Part shown: positions 1 to 8,337 of the stretch, in pieces | How positions within the stretch are numbered: the first letter of the stretch is position 1 | Layout of the letters: each line of letters starts with the position of its first letter | Assembly: GCA_029226085.1 (NCBI GenBank) | Contig: JAQXXN010000226.1 | Span: forward strand, 1 to 37,862 | DNA: 37,862 nt | Direction of reading: 5' to 3' | Origin: Thermoflexaceae bacterium | GTDB lineage: Bacteria > Bacillota > Clostridia > Lachnospirales > Lachnospiraceae | The notes under the pieces: generated by a model | The model's input: the letters and a program-made list of their open reading frames with translations, nothing else | Told to the model about the DNA's origin: nothing | Databases searched by the model: none | Position numbers and translations under genes: made by a program

Positions 1-2
1 CG

Positions 3-254
3 GATGAACCGACGGGGGCTTTAAATAAAAGTGCGGCAGCCGGAGTTATGGAGGAATTTGTGAAGTTAAACCGAGAAGGAACGACCATTCTTCTGGTAAC
101 TCATGACAGCAAGGTAGCCAGTAGATGTAACCGGATTTTGTATCTTCTGGATGGCAGTATTTGTGGGGAACTTAAGCTTGACAGAATGGAAGACGGCATG
201 GAGAGAAAGAGGGAGGAGAAGGTCAATCGGTGGCTGATGGATATGGGATGGTAA
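3..254 (+). CDS. ABC transporter ATP-binding protein, C-terminal fragment (5' truncated by window)
   Basis: Frame open from base 3: DEPTGALNKSAA...GTTILLVTHDSKVASRCNRILYLLDGSI. Walker B/D-loop (DEPTGAL) and H-loop (VTHD) of the LolD/MacB-like class; stop at 254. Confidence 0.9.
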   Translation, partial: DEPTGALNKSAAAGVMEEFVKLNREGTTILLVTHDSKVASRCNRILYLLDGSICGELKLDRMEDGMERKREEKVNRWLMDMGW

Positions 255-305
255 AGTCAGGAAGATTTCCTAGTTAAATTTTTTGATGCAGGATGCAGGA
301 GGTTA

Positions 306-314
306 TGATATAAT
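306..314 (+). promoter_or_regulatory. Candidate extended -10 promoter (TGATATAAT)
   Basis: TGnTATAAT exact match at 306-314; the -35 is poor (TTGATG at 283-288, spacer 20). Confidence 0.4.
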
Positions 315-358
315 ATTTCCATTGAAACGTGTCATTTGCTCAAGAAAGAAGGAAATCC

Positions 359-433
359 ATGGAAAAGACAATGAATGTGTTTTTTTTAAATAAATGTTTG
401 GGTGTAAAAACCGATGTCGTAATATGGCCTTAA
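359..433 (+). CDS. Candidate small ORF (24 aa: MEKTMNVFFLNKCLGVKTDVVIWP)
   Basis: ATG preceded by purine-rich AAGAAGGAAATCC; lies between a candidate promoter and a long hairpin. Very short, so uncertain. Confidence 0.25.
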   Translation: MEKTMNVFFLNKCLGVKTDVVIWP

Positions 434-470
434 GTTTAATTTTGAGGACATATTATGACATCGGTTTTTT
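406..470 (+). terminator. Long intrinsic-terminator-like hairpin
   Basis: AAAACCGATGTCGTAATATG ... CATATTATGACATCGGTTTTTT; about 20-bp stem with one G.U, followed by a T run. Confidence 0.75.
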
Positions 471-539
471 GTCAAATAAGGATATTTGTCCGATATACTA
501 CAATGAGATAATTTCATCTATGGAAGGAGAAACAGTTCC

Positions 540-3158
540 ATGACAGCTTACTTTTTGATAACGACCAGCTTAGCTTTATTAAATCTGATTATACTAATAT
601 TTACGTTTGAAACAAGAAAAATAAATTATTACTTTATGGTTTTGATGCTGCTTATGGTATTGGCAAATAGCGGATATTTATCTATTGCTCTTTCAACGAG
701 TGTCCAAGAAGCGGTTCTTGCAAATAAGCTTTGCTATCTGGGTGGCTGTTTTCTTCCGCTGATTAACGTATTTTTAATATGTGCAATTTGCAATTACAAT
801 GTTTCAGCATGGCTTAGGGCAATTATGTATTCCTATAGTTTTATAGTATATGCAATGGTGCTGACGGTTGGTTTTGATGATTTTTACTATAAGACAGTAT
901 TTCTGGATAGCTATGGTGATGCTTCTGTTTTAGACCATACCTATGGACCGGGTCATGTTTTCTTTTATGTTATATTGTATGGATATATGGTCGTACAGCT
1001 TTTCCTTTTAATCTACAGCATTGTAAAAAAACGTGCTGTTTCCCGAAAGTATTTATGGGCACTAATTCTCATGGAAATATTTAATATCAGCTTGTTTATT
1101 GCAGGACGTACCATTAATCCTGCGATTGAAATCATGCCGGTTGCGTATGTGGTTGATGGCTGGTTTTTGTTGTATGTGTATCAGCGTGGCATGATGTACA
1201 GCATAGAAGATAACATAGTGGCTTCTGTCCGCAAGCAGGAAACTTATGGATATATCATGTTTGACAGTCATCTGAACTATCTGGGATGCAATAGCATGGC
1301 TTTAAAAATATTTCCAAAGCTTTCAGATTGTGTCATTGACTGGTCAATCCGAAATTTTCCGGAACTTAAGGTGCTTTTGGAATGGCTGGAGGACTATTCT
1401 GCAAATGATAGCGGGAATTTTAGCTATGAGTGTGAAGAGAAGCACTATGAATGTCATGTGAAAAAACTCTGGTATCGAAAAAAGGCGCGGGGCTATATGC
1501 TGGAATTGCGGGAAGATACGGATAAGTGGAAGTACATGAATTTACTGTTATCGTATAATTCTGAACTGGAAAGGGCAAAGGAAGAAGCCGAAAACGCCAA
1601 TCGTGCAAAATCACAATTCCTTGCCAGAATGTCTCATGAAATCCGGACACCGGTGAATGCCGTGATGGGAATGAATGAGATGATTCTTCGGGAAAGCAGT
1701 GAGGAAAGTGTCAGAAGTTACGCACAGGATATCAAAAATTCTTCTGCAGAACTTCTCAATCTGATTAATGAGATACTGGATTCTTCCAAGATAGAATCCG
1801 GAAAGATGGAAATAACAGAAGGAAATTATGAGATTGGAAGCCTTTTGAATGATTTATATAACATGATTCAAGTCAGGGCAAAAGAAAAAGGCCTGAATTT
1901 AATATTTGATATTGACCTTTCTATTCCGGTGGAATATTATGGAGATGACAGGAAAATAAGACAAGTACTGCTAAATCTCCTTACCAATGCGGTAAAATAT
2001 ACCGTTCAGGGAACGGTAACATTGAAAGTAAGATGCAGGATGGAAGGAGAAAATGCAACCCTTCACTATTCAGTAAAAGATACCGGTATCGGAATCCAGA
2101 AAGAAGACATGGAAAAGATTTATGATGCCTTTGCGCGGGTGGACACGGTAAAGAACCGGGATGTGGAAGGAACGGGTCTTGGTATGAATATCGTCCGGCA
2201 GTTTTTAAAGTTAATGGGAAGTGAATTGCAGATACAGAGTGAATATGAAAAGGGAAGTGAATTTTCTTTTGATATTGTACAGAAGATTGTCAATGAAAAA
2301 CCACTTGGAGATTTTCGCGACAGATTTTCTGTAACGCTGGATGAAGACAGGTATCAGCCGGGCTATCTTGCACCGGAAGCAAAAATACTGATTGTGGATG
2401 ATTATCAGATGAACCGTAAGGTATTTAAAGGTCTTCTGAAACCAACACAGATACAGGTATATGAGGCGGAAAGCGGAAGAGAGTGTCTGAATATGTTAAA
2501 GGTACAATCGATTGATCTTGTTTTTCTGGATCACATTATGCAGGAAATGGATGGCATAGAGACTCTTCATGTGATAAAAGAAAATAAACTGTGTGAAAAT
2601 GTTCCAATAATCATGCTCACGGCAAATGCCATCGTAGGTGACCGGGAGAAGTATCTCAATGAGGGATTTGATGATTTCCTTTCCAAACCGATTATACCGG
2701 AGAAACTGGATAAAATGATTTTACATTACTTACCGGGAAAATGCATCGTGAACAAAGACTCGGTTGAAACAGAAGCACAATTACCAAAGAAACAGGAAAA
2801 TCAATTGGAACAGTTACGGAAAAGACTGCCGGAAATTAATTTTGAAACCGGTCTTGCAACCTGTTGTCAGGATGAGGATTTTTATCTGGAATTATTGAAA
2901 GATTTTACGGAGCTTTCAATGAAAGAGGAATTAACAAAATATAATCAGGACAAGGACTATAAAAATTATTGTATTCGTATCCATGGATTTAAAAATAATG
3001 CATATTCCATAGGTGCAAAGACAATGGGCGATCTGGCATATGAAATGGAAAAACTCACCAGGGAAAGATTCCCGGAAGAAGTAAATCTTCTGCGAAAATA
3101 TCTTTTTGAGCAATATGACAACGTCTGCCGCATATATAATGAGATAACAAGACAGTAA
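540..3158 (+). CDS. Hybrid sensor histidine kinase (N-terminal multi-TM domain, HisKA-HATPase_c, REC, C-terminal Hpt)
   Basis: 872 aa: hydrophobic multi-TM N-terminus; [18 protein letters not shown] (H-box); [10 protein letters not shown] (N-box); GTGLGMNIV (G-box); [16 protein letters not shown]...[12 protein letters not shown]; Hpt-like [16 protein letters not shown] after GGAAGGAGAAAC. Confidence 0.93.
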   Translation: MTAYFLITTSLALLNLIILIFTFETRKINYYFMVLMLLMVLANSGYLSIALSTSVQEAVLANKLCYLGGCFLPLINVFLICAICNYNVSAWLRAIMYSYSFIVYAMVLTVGFDDFYYKTVFLDSYGDASVLDHTYGPGHVFFYVILYGYMVVQLFLLIYSIVKKRAVSRKYLWALILMEIFNISLFIAGRTINPAIEIMPVAYVVDGWFLLYVYQRGMMYSIEDNIVASVRKQETYGYIMFDSHLNYLGCNSMALKIFPKLSDCVIDWSIRNFPELKVLLEWLEDYSANDSGNFSYECEEKHYECHVKKLWYRKKARGYMLELREDTDKWKYMNLLLSYNSELERAKEEAENANRAKSQFLARMSHEIRTPVNAVMGMNEMILRESSEESVRSYAQDIKNSSAELLNLINEILDSSKIESGKMEITEGNYEIGSLLNDLYNMIQVRAKEKGLNLIFDIDLSIPVEYYGDDRKIRQVLLNLLTNAVKYTVQGTVTLKVRCRMEGENATLHYSVKDTGIGIQKEDMEKIYDAFARVDTVKNRDVEGTGLGMNIVRQFLKLMGSELQIQSEYEKGSEFSFDIVQKIVNEKPLGDFRDRFSVTLDEDRYQPGYLAPEAKILIVDDYQMNRKVFKGLLKPTQIQVYEAESGRECLNMLKVQSIDLVFLDHIMQEMDGIETLHVIKENKLCENVPIIMLTANAIVGDREKYLNEGFDDFLSKPIIPEKLDKMILHYLPGKCIVNKDSVETEAQLPKKQENQLEQLRKRLPEINFETGLATCCQDEDFYLELLKDFTELSMKEELTKYNQDKDYKNYCIRIHGFKNNAYSIGAKTMGDLAYEMEKLTRERFPEEVNLLRKYLFEQYDNVCRIYNEITRQ

Positions 3159-3189
3159 AAGAATAACAAGTGGACTGGGGTGACCTATA

Positions 3190-6100
3190 GTGAAAGATAC
3201 GATAAGAAAAGGAATCATTGTGATTGTGGGAATTGTATTAAATGTTCTGGGAAGGATGGCAGCAGCCGGGCTGGAACTTCCAATATGGTTTGACATGATT
3301 GGAACCATTCTTGCATCTTATTTTGTGGGGATATGGGGTGGCGTGATTGCCGGCCTGTTTAACAATTTGATTTCAAGCTTTTATGATGTGACTGCGCTGG
3401 TGTATTCTCTGACAAGTCTGATAGCAGCATGCATGATGTATCTTTTTATCAAAAAGGGTTATATGAATAATTTGTTAAAGGCAGTTGTTTCAAGCTTCTG
3501 GCTTGGAATCATCTGTACTGTTGTTTCTACTCCATTAAATCTTATTTTTTATAACGGTTATTCCGGAAATGTATGGGGAGATACTCTTGTTGACATGTTG
3601 AAATGGCATGATGCTCCGGACGTGATAGCGGCACTTTCGGGAGAAGCGGTTGTGGAAATCGTGGATAAGCAGATTTGTGTAATGGTTGCATATCTGGTTA
3701 TTTATCTTGTCAGCCGGCTGAAAAAAGAAAAAGGAAACCGGAAACAGAAGGTTGCGATGATTCTTGTCGTGGGAATCATGGCCTCGTTATTCATGAATCC
3801 TCTTTATTCACAGGCTGCACAAATCAATTTTTACGTGGATAATTTTGTTGAGAAAATATACGACAATACAAACGGTATGGTTTCCTCGGAAGCAAATGTT
3901 ATCTGCGAGACGAATGACGGATATATATGGATAGGAAGTTACGCCGGACTTACCAGATATGACGGAAATGAATTTGAATTTGTGCGTGAAGGCGGACTTG
4001 TTAATGTTGTTGGGATGATGACCGACAGCAAGGGAAGGCTTTGGATTGGAACGAATGATGCAGGAATCGCAAGATATGAGAATGGAAAGTATACCTATTT
4101 TACCAGTGAAGATGGGCTCCCTTCGAATTCCATCCGTTGTTTTGCGGAAGATGAAAATGGAAATGTCTATGTAGGAACAAGTGATAAAATATGTAAGTTT
4201 GACATGGATGATACCATTGAAATCATAAACCGGGATATTACGTTTGCAAAAGCAATGGAAGTATATCAGAACATGCTGGTTGTAGTAGATAATAAGGGCG
4301 GTCTCCATGCGATAGATGATAGGAAACAGTTGGAGATAGAGAGTGCCATGGCAAAAGAAAAATTTTACTATTGTCTGGCATTGACTTCCAAGGGCCTCAT
4401 GGCAGGAACTGAGACAGGAGAACTCTTGGTACTGGATATTTCAGAGAATGGACTTTTCGTAAAAGAACAGACGGAAATTCCGGCAAATCAGATATCGGCA
4501 GTCTTTGAGGACAGCAAAAACCGTATCTGGGTAGCTACGGAGTCCGACTTTGGTTATCTTGATTCCAATGGCACTTATCAGAAAATGCATTATGATGGTT
4601 TTGATTCATCCATTGTCTGTTTTCATGAGGATTATCAGGGAAATATCTGGGTAGCGTCAAACCGTTATGGTGTTATGAAACTGTCAGAAAGTTCCTTTGT
4701 TAATTTATTTGAAAAGGCAGGTATCGAAAAAGAGTCTGTCAATGCAGTAACCTACTATGACGGTGATTATTATTGCTGTATGGATGACGGACTTACGATT
4801 CTTGATGGCAAAGACTTGACTAGGAAAACCAATCCGATTTCAGAAATGGTGGAAGGTTACAGAGTTCGTTCTATATATACGGATTCGAAAAATCGTTTAT
4901 GGTTATGTACCTATAGCGGGCTGTTTTGTTATGATGAACAGAACGGAATCAGTTCTTTTCGCTTGGAATTCCATGACATTACCAGTGAACGTTTCCGGTG
5001 TATTACAGAGTTAAAGGATGGAACGATTGCCACGGGAACTGCGGATGGAATTAATTTCATCAAGGATGGTAGAGTAACGGGAACGCTGACCGCAAAAGAC
5101 GGTCTTGCCAATACCCAGATTCTGTCCATTGTGGAAGGAATGGATGGAACGGTATGGGCAGGCAGTGACGGAAGTGGAATTTATCTTATTTCAAACGGGA
5201 AACTAATCGGAAACTATACGGTTGAGGATGGTTTGTCCTCGAATATTATTTTAAGAATCATACCTCATGAGGATGGATATTTCATTGTAACCAGTAATGC
5301 ATTGTGTCATGTTGATTTGGATGGAACAATCCGAAGACTTGAGAGTTTCCCGTATTTTAATAATTACGATATTATAATCGATGGTGAAACTGCTTATGTA
5401 ACCTGTAGTGCCGGTCTGTATGAGGTGGAACTTTCAGAACTCTGCGAAGACACCAATGAACAGTTTCGGTATTATGGTGCAGGAGAGGGATTATTCTCGG
5501 GACTTAATGCAAATTCCTGGAATTATGTTTCAAGTGACGGAAGGCTTTATCTTTGCAGTAACAATGGAGTGATTATTTTTAATAACCGCGGTGAGAAAAC
5601 AGATGAGGACATGAAATATGGAATCGTTTCCTTTGAATGTGATGGAACACAACTGGAAATGGAGGATGATAATCATTTTGTGGTTCCTTCCGATGCAAAA
5701 AATATTTCGCTCTATGCATCGGTAAGAAATTATGCATTTACGGATGTTAAAGTGCGTTTCTTCATCAAAGAACTTGAGGATACACCAAAGATTTGCAGCT
5801 GGGACGAAATGGAACCGATTAAGCTTTACAAACCGGACTTGTCAGAATATCATGTGTGTCTGCAAATACTGGATGCTTCCGGTGAAAACATCCTGCAGGA
5901 AACAGTATATACGGTCAGTAAGGAAACACAGAAATGGGAAAAACCAGCATTTAAGACCTATCTTGTGATTGTGTGTATTGAGATTTCCCTGTTTACAATT
6001 ATCAGTATTGTAATCATGATTCTTTTTATCGTAAGAAAGAATGAACTGGAAAAGCTTCAGATTGATCTTGAAAACAAGGTGAAAGAACAGACGGGTGAGC

Positions 6101-7089
6101 TGGTACAAAAACAGCAGACCATAAAGGAACTTTTCATACAAACCGTTACTGCACTTAGTGAAGCGGTGGATGCCAAGGACCGGTATACCAGTGGACATTC
6201 AAAGCGGGTTGCCGAGTATTCGCGAATGATTGCAGCAAGAATGGGGAAAAGTAAGGAAGAACAGGAAGAAATATATCGTGCCGGTCTGTTACATGATGTG
6301 GGAAAAATCCGTATTCCGAATGAAATCATTAATAAACCGGGAAGACTTACGGATGAAGAATACAATATCATCAAAATCCATCCGGTAACGGGATATCATA
6401 TTTTAAGGGGAATATCAGGCAGTAACCTGATTGCCATTGCTGCCAAATATCATCATGAAAGATATGACGGAAAGGGATATCCAAATGGACTGACTGGGGA
6501 AAAAATACCGGAAGCGGCAAGGATTCTTGGAATTGCGGATGCATATGATGCCATGACAAGTAATCGAAGCTATCGTGATGCACTGCCACAGGACGTTGTA
6601 AGAGGTGAGATTGAAAAAGGAAAGGGAACCCAGTTTGATCCTGAAATTGCGGATATCATGCTGCAAATGATTGATGAAGACAAGGATTATTCCCTGAAAC
6701 AGGAAGAGTTTACTCATAAAAAGATTCTTGCAGTAGATGATGAGGCTATGAATAATAAAATTATCATGCATATCATGAAAGATGAACCGATGTATGAAAT
6801 TGTTCCGGCAGGCAGCGGAAGAGAAGCATTGGAAATTCTTGAACAGCAGTCCTTCGATCTGATTTTGCTGGATGTGAAAATGCCTGAAATGGATGGTCTG
6901 GAAACGCTCCGGCACATACGGAAGAAATATCAGACCCCGGTTGTTCTTATGACGGCGGATAAAACCCTTGATGCGTCAATTGAATTTTCCGAACTGGGAT
7001 GTGATGATTATATTACAAAACCATTTCTGCCACTCCTTATGAAGGAGATTATTCATAACATGACGGAAAGGACGAATATAAAGGACTAA
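3190..7089 (+). CDS. Multidomain sensor: N-terminal multi-TM (ECF S-component-like) domain, two-component-regulator-type beta-propeller, TM/coiled coil, HD-GYP phosphodiesterase, REC
   Basis: 1299 aa, GTG start. Repeats such as DGYIWIGSYAGLTRYDG / KGRLWIGTNDAGIARYENG / DGTVWAGSDGSGIYLI (Reg_prop); HDVGKIRIP plus HHERYDGKGYP (HD-GYP); ILAVDDEAMNNK...LLDVKMPEMDG (REC). Confidence 0.9.
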   Translation: MKDTIRKGIIVIVGIVLNVLGRMAAAGLELPIWFDMIGTILASYFVGIWGGVIAGLFNNLISSFYDVTALVYSLTSLIAACMMYLFIKKGYMNNLLKAVVSSFWLGIICTVVSTPLNLIFYNGYSGNVWGDTLVDMLKWHDAPDVIAALSGEAVVEIVDKQICVMVAYLVIYLVSRLKKEKGNRKQKVAMILVVGIMASLFMNPLYSQAAQINFYVDNFVEKIYDNTNGMVSSEANVICETNDGYIWIGSYAGLTRYDGNEFEFVREGGLVNVVGMMTDSKGRLWIGTNDAGIARYENGKYTYFTSEDGLPSNSIRCFAEDENGNVYVGTSDKICKFDMDDTIEIINRDITFAKAMEVYQNMLVVVDNKGGLHAIDDRKQLEIESAMAKEKFYYCLALTSKGLMAGTETGELLVLDISENGLFVKEQTEIPANQISAVFEDSKNRIWVATESDFGYLDSNGTYQKMHYDGFDSSIVCFHEDYQGNIWVASNRYGVMKLSESSFVNLFEKAGIEKESVNAVTYYDGDYYCCMDDGLTILDGKDLTRKTNPISEMVEGYRVRSIYTDSKNRLWLCTYSGLFCYDEQNGISSFRLEFHDITSERFRCITELKDGTIATGTADGINFIKDGRVTGTLTAKDGLANTQILSIVEGMDGTVWAGSDGSGIYLISNGKLIGNYTVEDGLSSNIILRIIPHEDGYFIVTSNALCHVDLDGTIRRLESFPYFNNYDIIIDGETAYVTCSAGLYEVELSELCEDTNEQFRYYGAGEGLFSGLNANSWNYVSSDGRLYLCSNNGVIIFNNRGEKTDEDMKYGIVSFECDGTQLEMEDDNHFVVPSDAKNISLYASVRNYAFTDVKVRFFIKELEDTPKICSWDEMEPIKLYKPDLSEYHVCLQILDASGENILQETVYTVSKETQKWEKPAFKTYLVIVCIEISLFTIISIVIMILFIVRKNELEKLQIDLENKVKEQTGELVQKQQTIKELFIQTVTALSEAVDAKDRYTSGHSKRVAEYSRMIAARMGKSKEEQEEIYRAGLLHDVGKIRIPNEIINKPGRLTDEEYNIIKIHPVTGYHILRGISGSNLIAIAAKYHHERYDGKGYPNGLTGEKIPEAARILGIADAYDAMTSNRSYRDALPQDVVRGEIEKGKGTQFDPEIADIMLQMIDEDKDYSLKQEEFTHKKILAVDDEAMNNKIIMHIMKDEPMYEIVPAGSGREALEILEQQSFDLILLDVKMPEMDGLETLRHIRKKYQTPVVLMTADKTLDASIEFSELGCDDYITKPFLPLLMKEIIHNMTERTNIKD

Positions 7090-7173
7090 TTCTTTTAAGA
7101 GAAAATTTATGAGCATTTTATTCCGTATGGTGTTATAATGAAACGTATGATTATATAAAGAAAGGATTTTCAT

Positions 7174-7947
7174 ATGCATAACGAACTTTTTACAATCGGA
7201 CCGTTTACAATCTACGGATACGGATTAATGATTGCAATCGGAATTCTGGCTGCTTATTTAAACACGGAACGTCTTGCCAGGAAGGCGGGACTAGACCAGA
7301 CACCGGTGTTTAATATTTTAATTGTGGGTGTTGTTTCCGGTATTCTTGGAGCTAAAATTCTGTATTATATTACTACCATAGATGAAATTATAGCCAATCC
7401 CCGACTATTACTGGATTTTACTGCCGGATTTGTTGTGTATGGCGGTGTTATTGCGGGAATTGTTGCGGCAGCCATATACTGTAGGAAAAAGGGACTGGAA
7501 TTTTTTAAGTATTTAGACTGTGCGGCACCTTCCATTGCACTGGCGCAGGGATTTGGACGTATCGGATGTTTTCTGGCAGGATGCTGTTACGGTACACCAA
7601 TGGATTCGCCAATTTCCATAACCTTTACCCATTCGGCTTACGCACCGAATAATATACCGTTATTCCCTTCCCAGATTGTTTCCAGTGTATTTGATTTTCT
7701 GCATTTTGGAATTTTGTGCCTCTTATTTAAGTACAATAAACAGCCTGGAAGAATTGGCGCATTTTATCTTATCTTTTATAGTATTGGGCGTTTTATTATT
7801 GAATTTTTCCGTGGAGACCTGGAACGAGGAAGTGTTGGGGCATTGTCGACTTCGCAGTTTATCTCCATATTTGTGGCAATTGCAGGAATTATATTGCTGA
7901 TTTGCCTCGGTCAAAAGGGAAAAACAGCTGAGGAAAAAGGTAAATAA
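7174..7947 (+). CDS. lgt: Prolipoprotein diacylglyceryl transferase
   Basis: MHNELFTIGPFTIYGYGLMIAIGILAAY... QGFGRIGCFLAGCCYGTP... GRFIIEFFRGD, typical Lgt motifs; RBS AAAGGA upstream. Confidence 0.95.
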   Translation: MHNELFTIGPFTIYGYGLMIAIGILAAYLNTERLARKAGLDQTPVFNILIVGVVSGILGAKILYYITTIDEIIANPRLLLDFTAGFVVYGGVIAGIVAAAIYCRKKGLEFFKYLDCAAPSIALAQGFGRIGCFLAGCCYGTPMDSPISITFTHSAYAPNNIPLFPSQIVSSVFDFLHFGILCLLFKYNKQPGRIGAFYLIFYSIGRFIIEFFRGDLERGSVGALSTSQFISIFVAIAGIILLICLGQKGKTAEEKGK

Positions 7948-7948
7948 C

Positions 7949-7977
7949 TTGACAGAGAATTATTTTATATGTATACT
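7949..7977 (+). promoter_or_regulatory. Consensus sigma-A promoter TTGACA-N17-TATACT
   Basis: TTGACA at 7949-7954, exactly 17-nt spacer, TATACT at 7972-7977. No ORF starts nearby downstream. Confidence 0.8.
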
Positions 7978-7983
7978 TTAGAA

Positions 7984-8208
7984 AAGAATTACAATGAATT
8001 TTAGGAGAATGTTGCATGTTAAGTGTGCTTGTAATGGAGAAAATTGCAAAATAAATATTGCAAGGGTGATTTTTGGCTGTATGCCAGAAGTCTGCCCGTT
8101 TGCTGACAGCTTGTCTGCTCAGCATTTTCGCCTTACAATCGCTTAATATTGTGGTATGTCTTTTGGTAATATTCCTGTAAATGATATAAGCATGGCTGTC
8201 TGGCTGTG
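7984..8208 (+). ncRNA. Candidate stand-alone structured small RNA (family unassigned; 6S-like is one possibility)
   Basis: Consensus promoter immediately upstream. Long interrupted stem: TTGTAA(8029-8034)/TTACAA(8133-8138), GG/CC, GAAAAT(8039-8044)/ATTTTC(8124-8129). Ends in an 8-bp hairpin plus T-rich tail at 8179-8209. No convincing ORF. Confidence 0.65.
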
Positions 8209-8209
8209 C
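8179..8209 (+). terminator. Intrinsic terminator of the candidate small RNA
   Basis: AGCATGGC-TGTCTG-GCTGTGCT (8 bp including two G.U) followed by TTTATTTTT. Confidence 0.75.
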
Positions 8210-8250
8210 TTTTATTTTTGGGAAAATGGAAATTGATAATCATATGTATG

Positions 8251-8298
8251 AAAACCATGGTATTTTATGCTCTTAGGCACCATGGTTTTTGTATTTTA
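8251..8298 (+). terminator. Palindromic hairpin in mutS2-like leader
   Basis: AAAACCATGG (8251-8260) / CCATGGTTTT (8280-8289), perfect 10-bp inverted repeat followed by a T-rich stretch. May be a terminator or a leader hairpin. Confidence 0.5.
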
Positions 8299-8337
8299 TG
8301 GAGTAAAAGGTTAAGAATGAAAAAGGAGAATATCAGG

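Noticed and set aside
5732-5968. 78-aa + strand ORF within the 1299-aa sensor gene
   Set aside because: It is out of frame inside a conserved CDS, with no RBS and no recognised domain.
8206-8337. N-terminal extension of the MutS2-like ORF (start at 8206)
   Set aside because: It would translate through the sRNA terminator tail and a perfect inverted repeat. The ATG at 8338 has a good RBS and gives the expected N-terminus.
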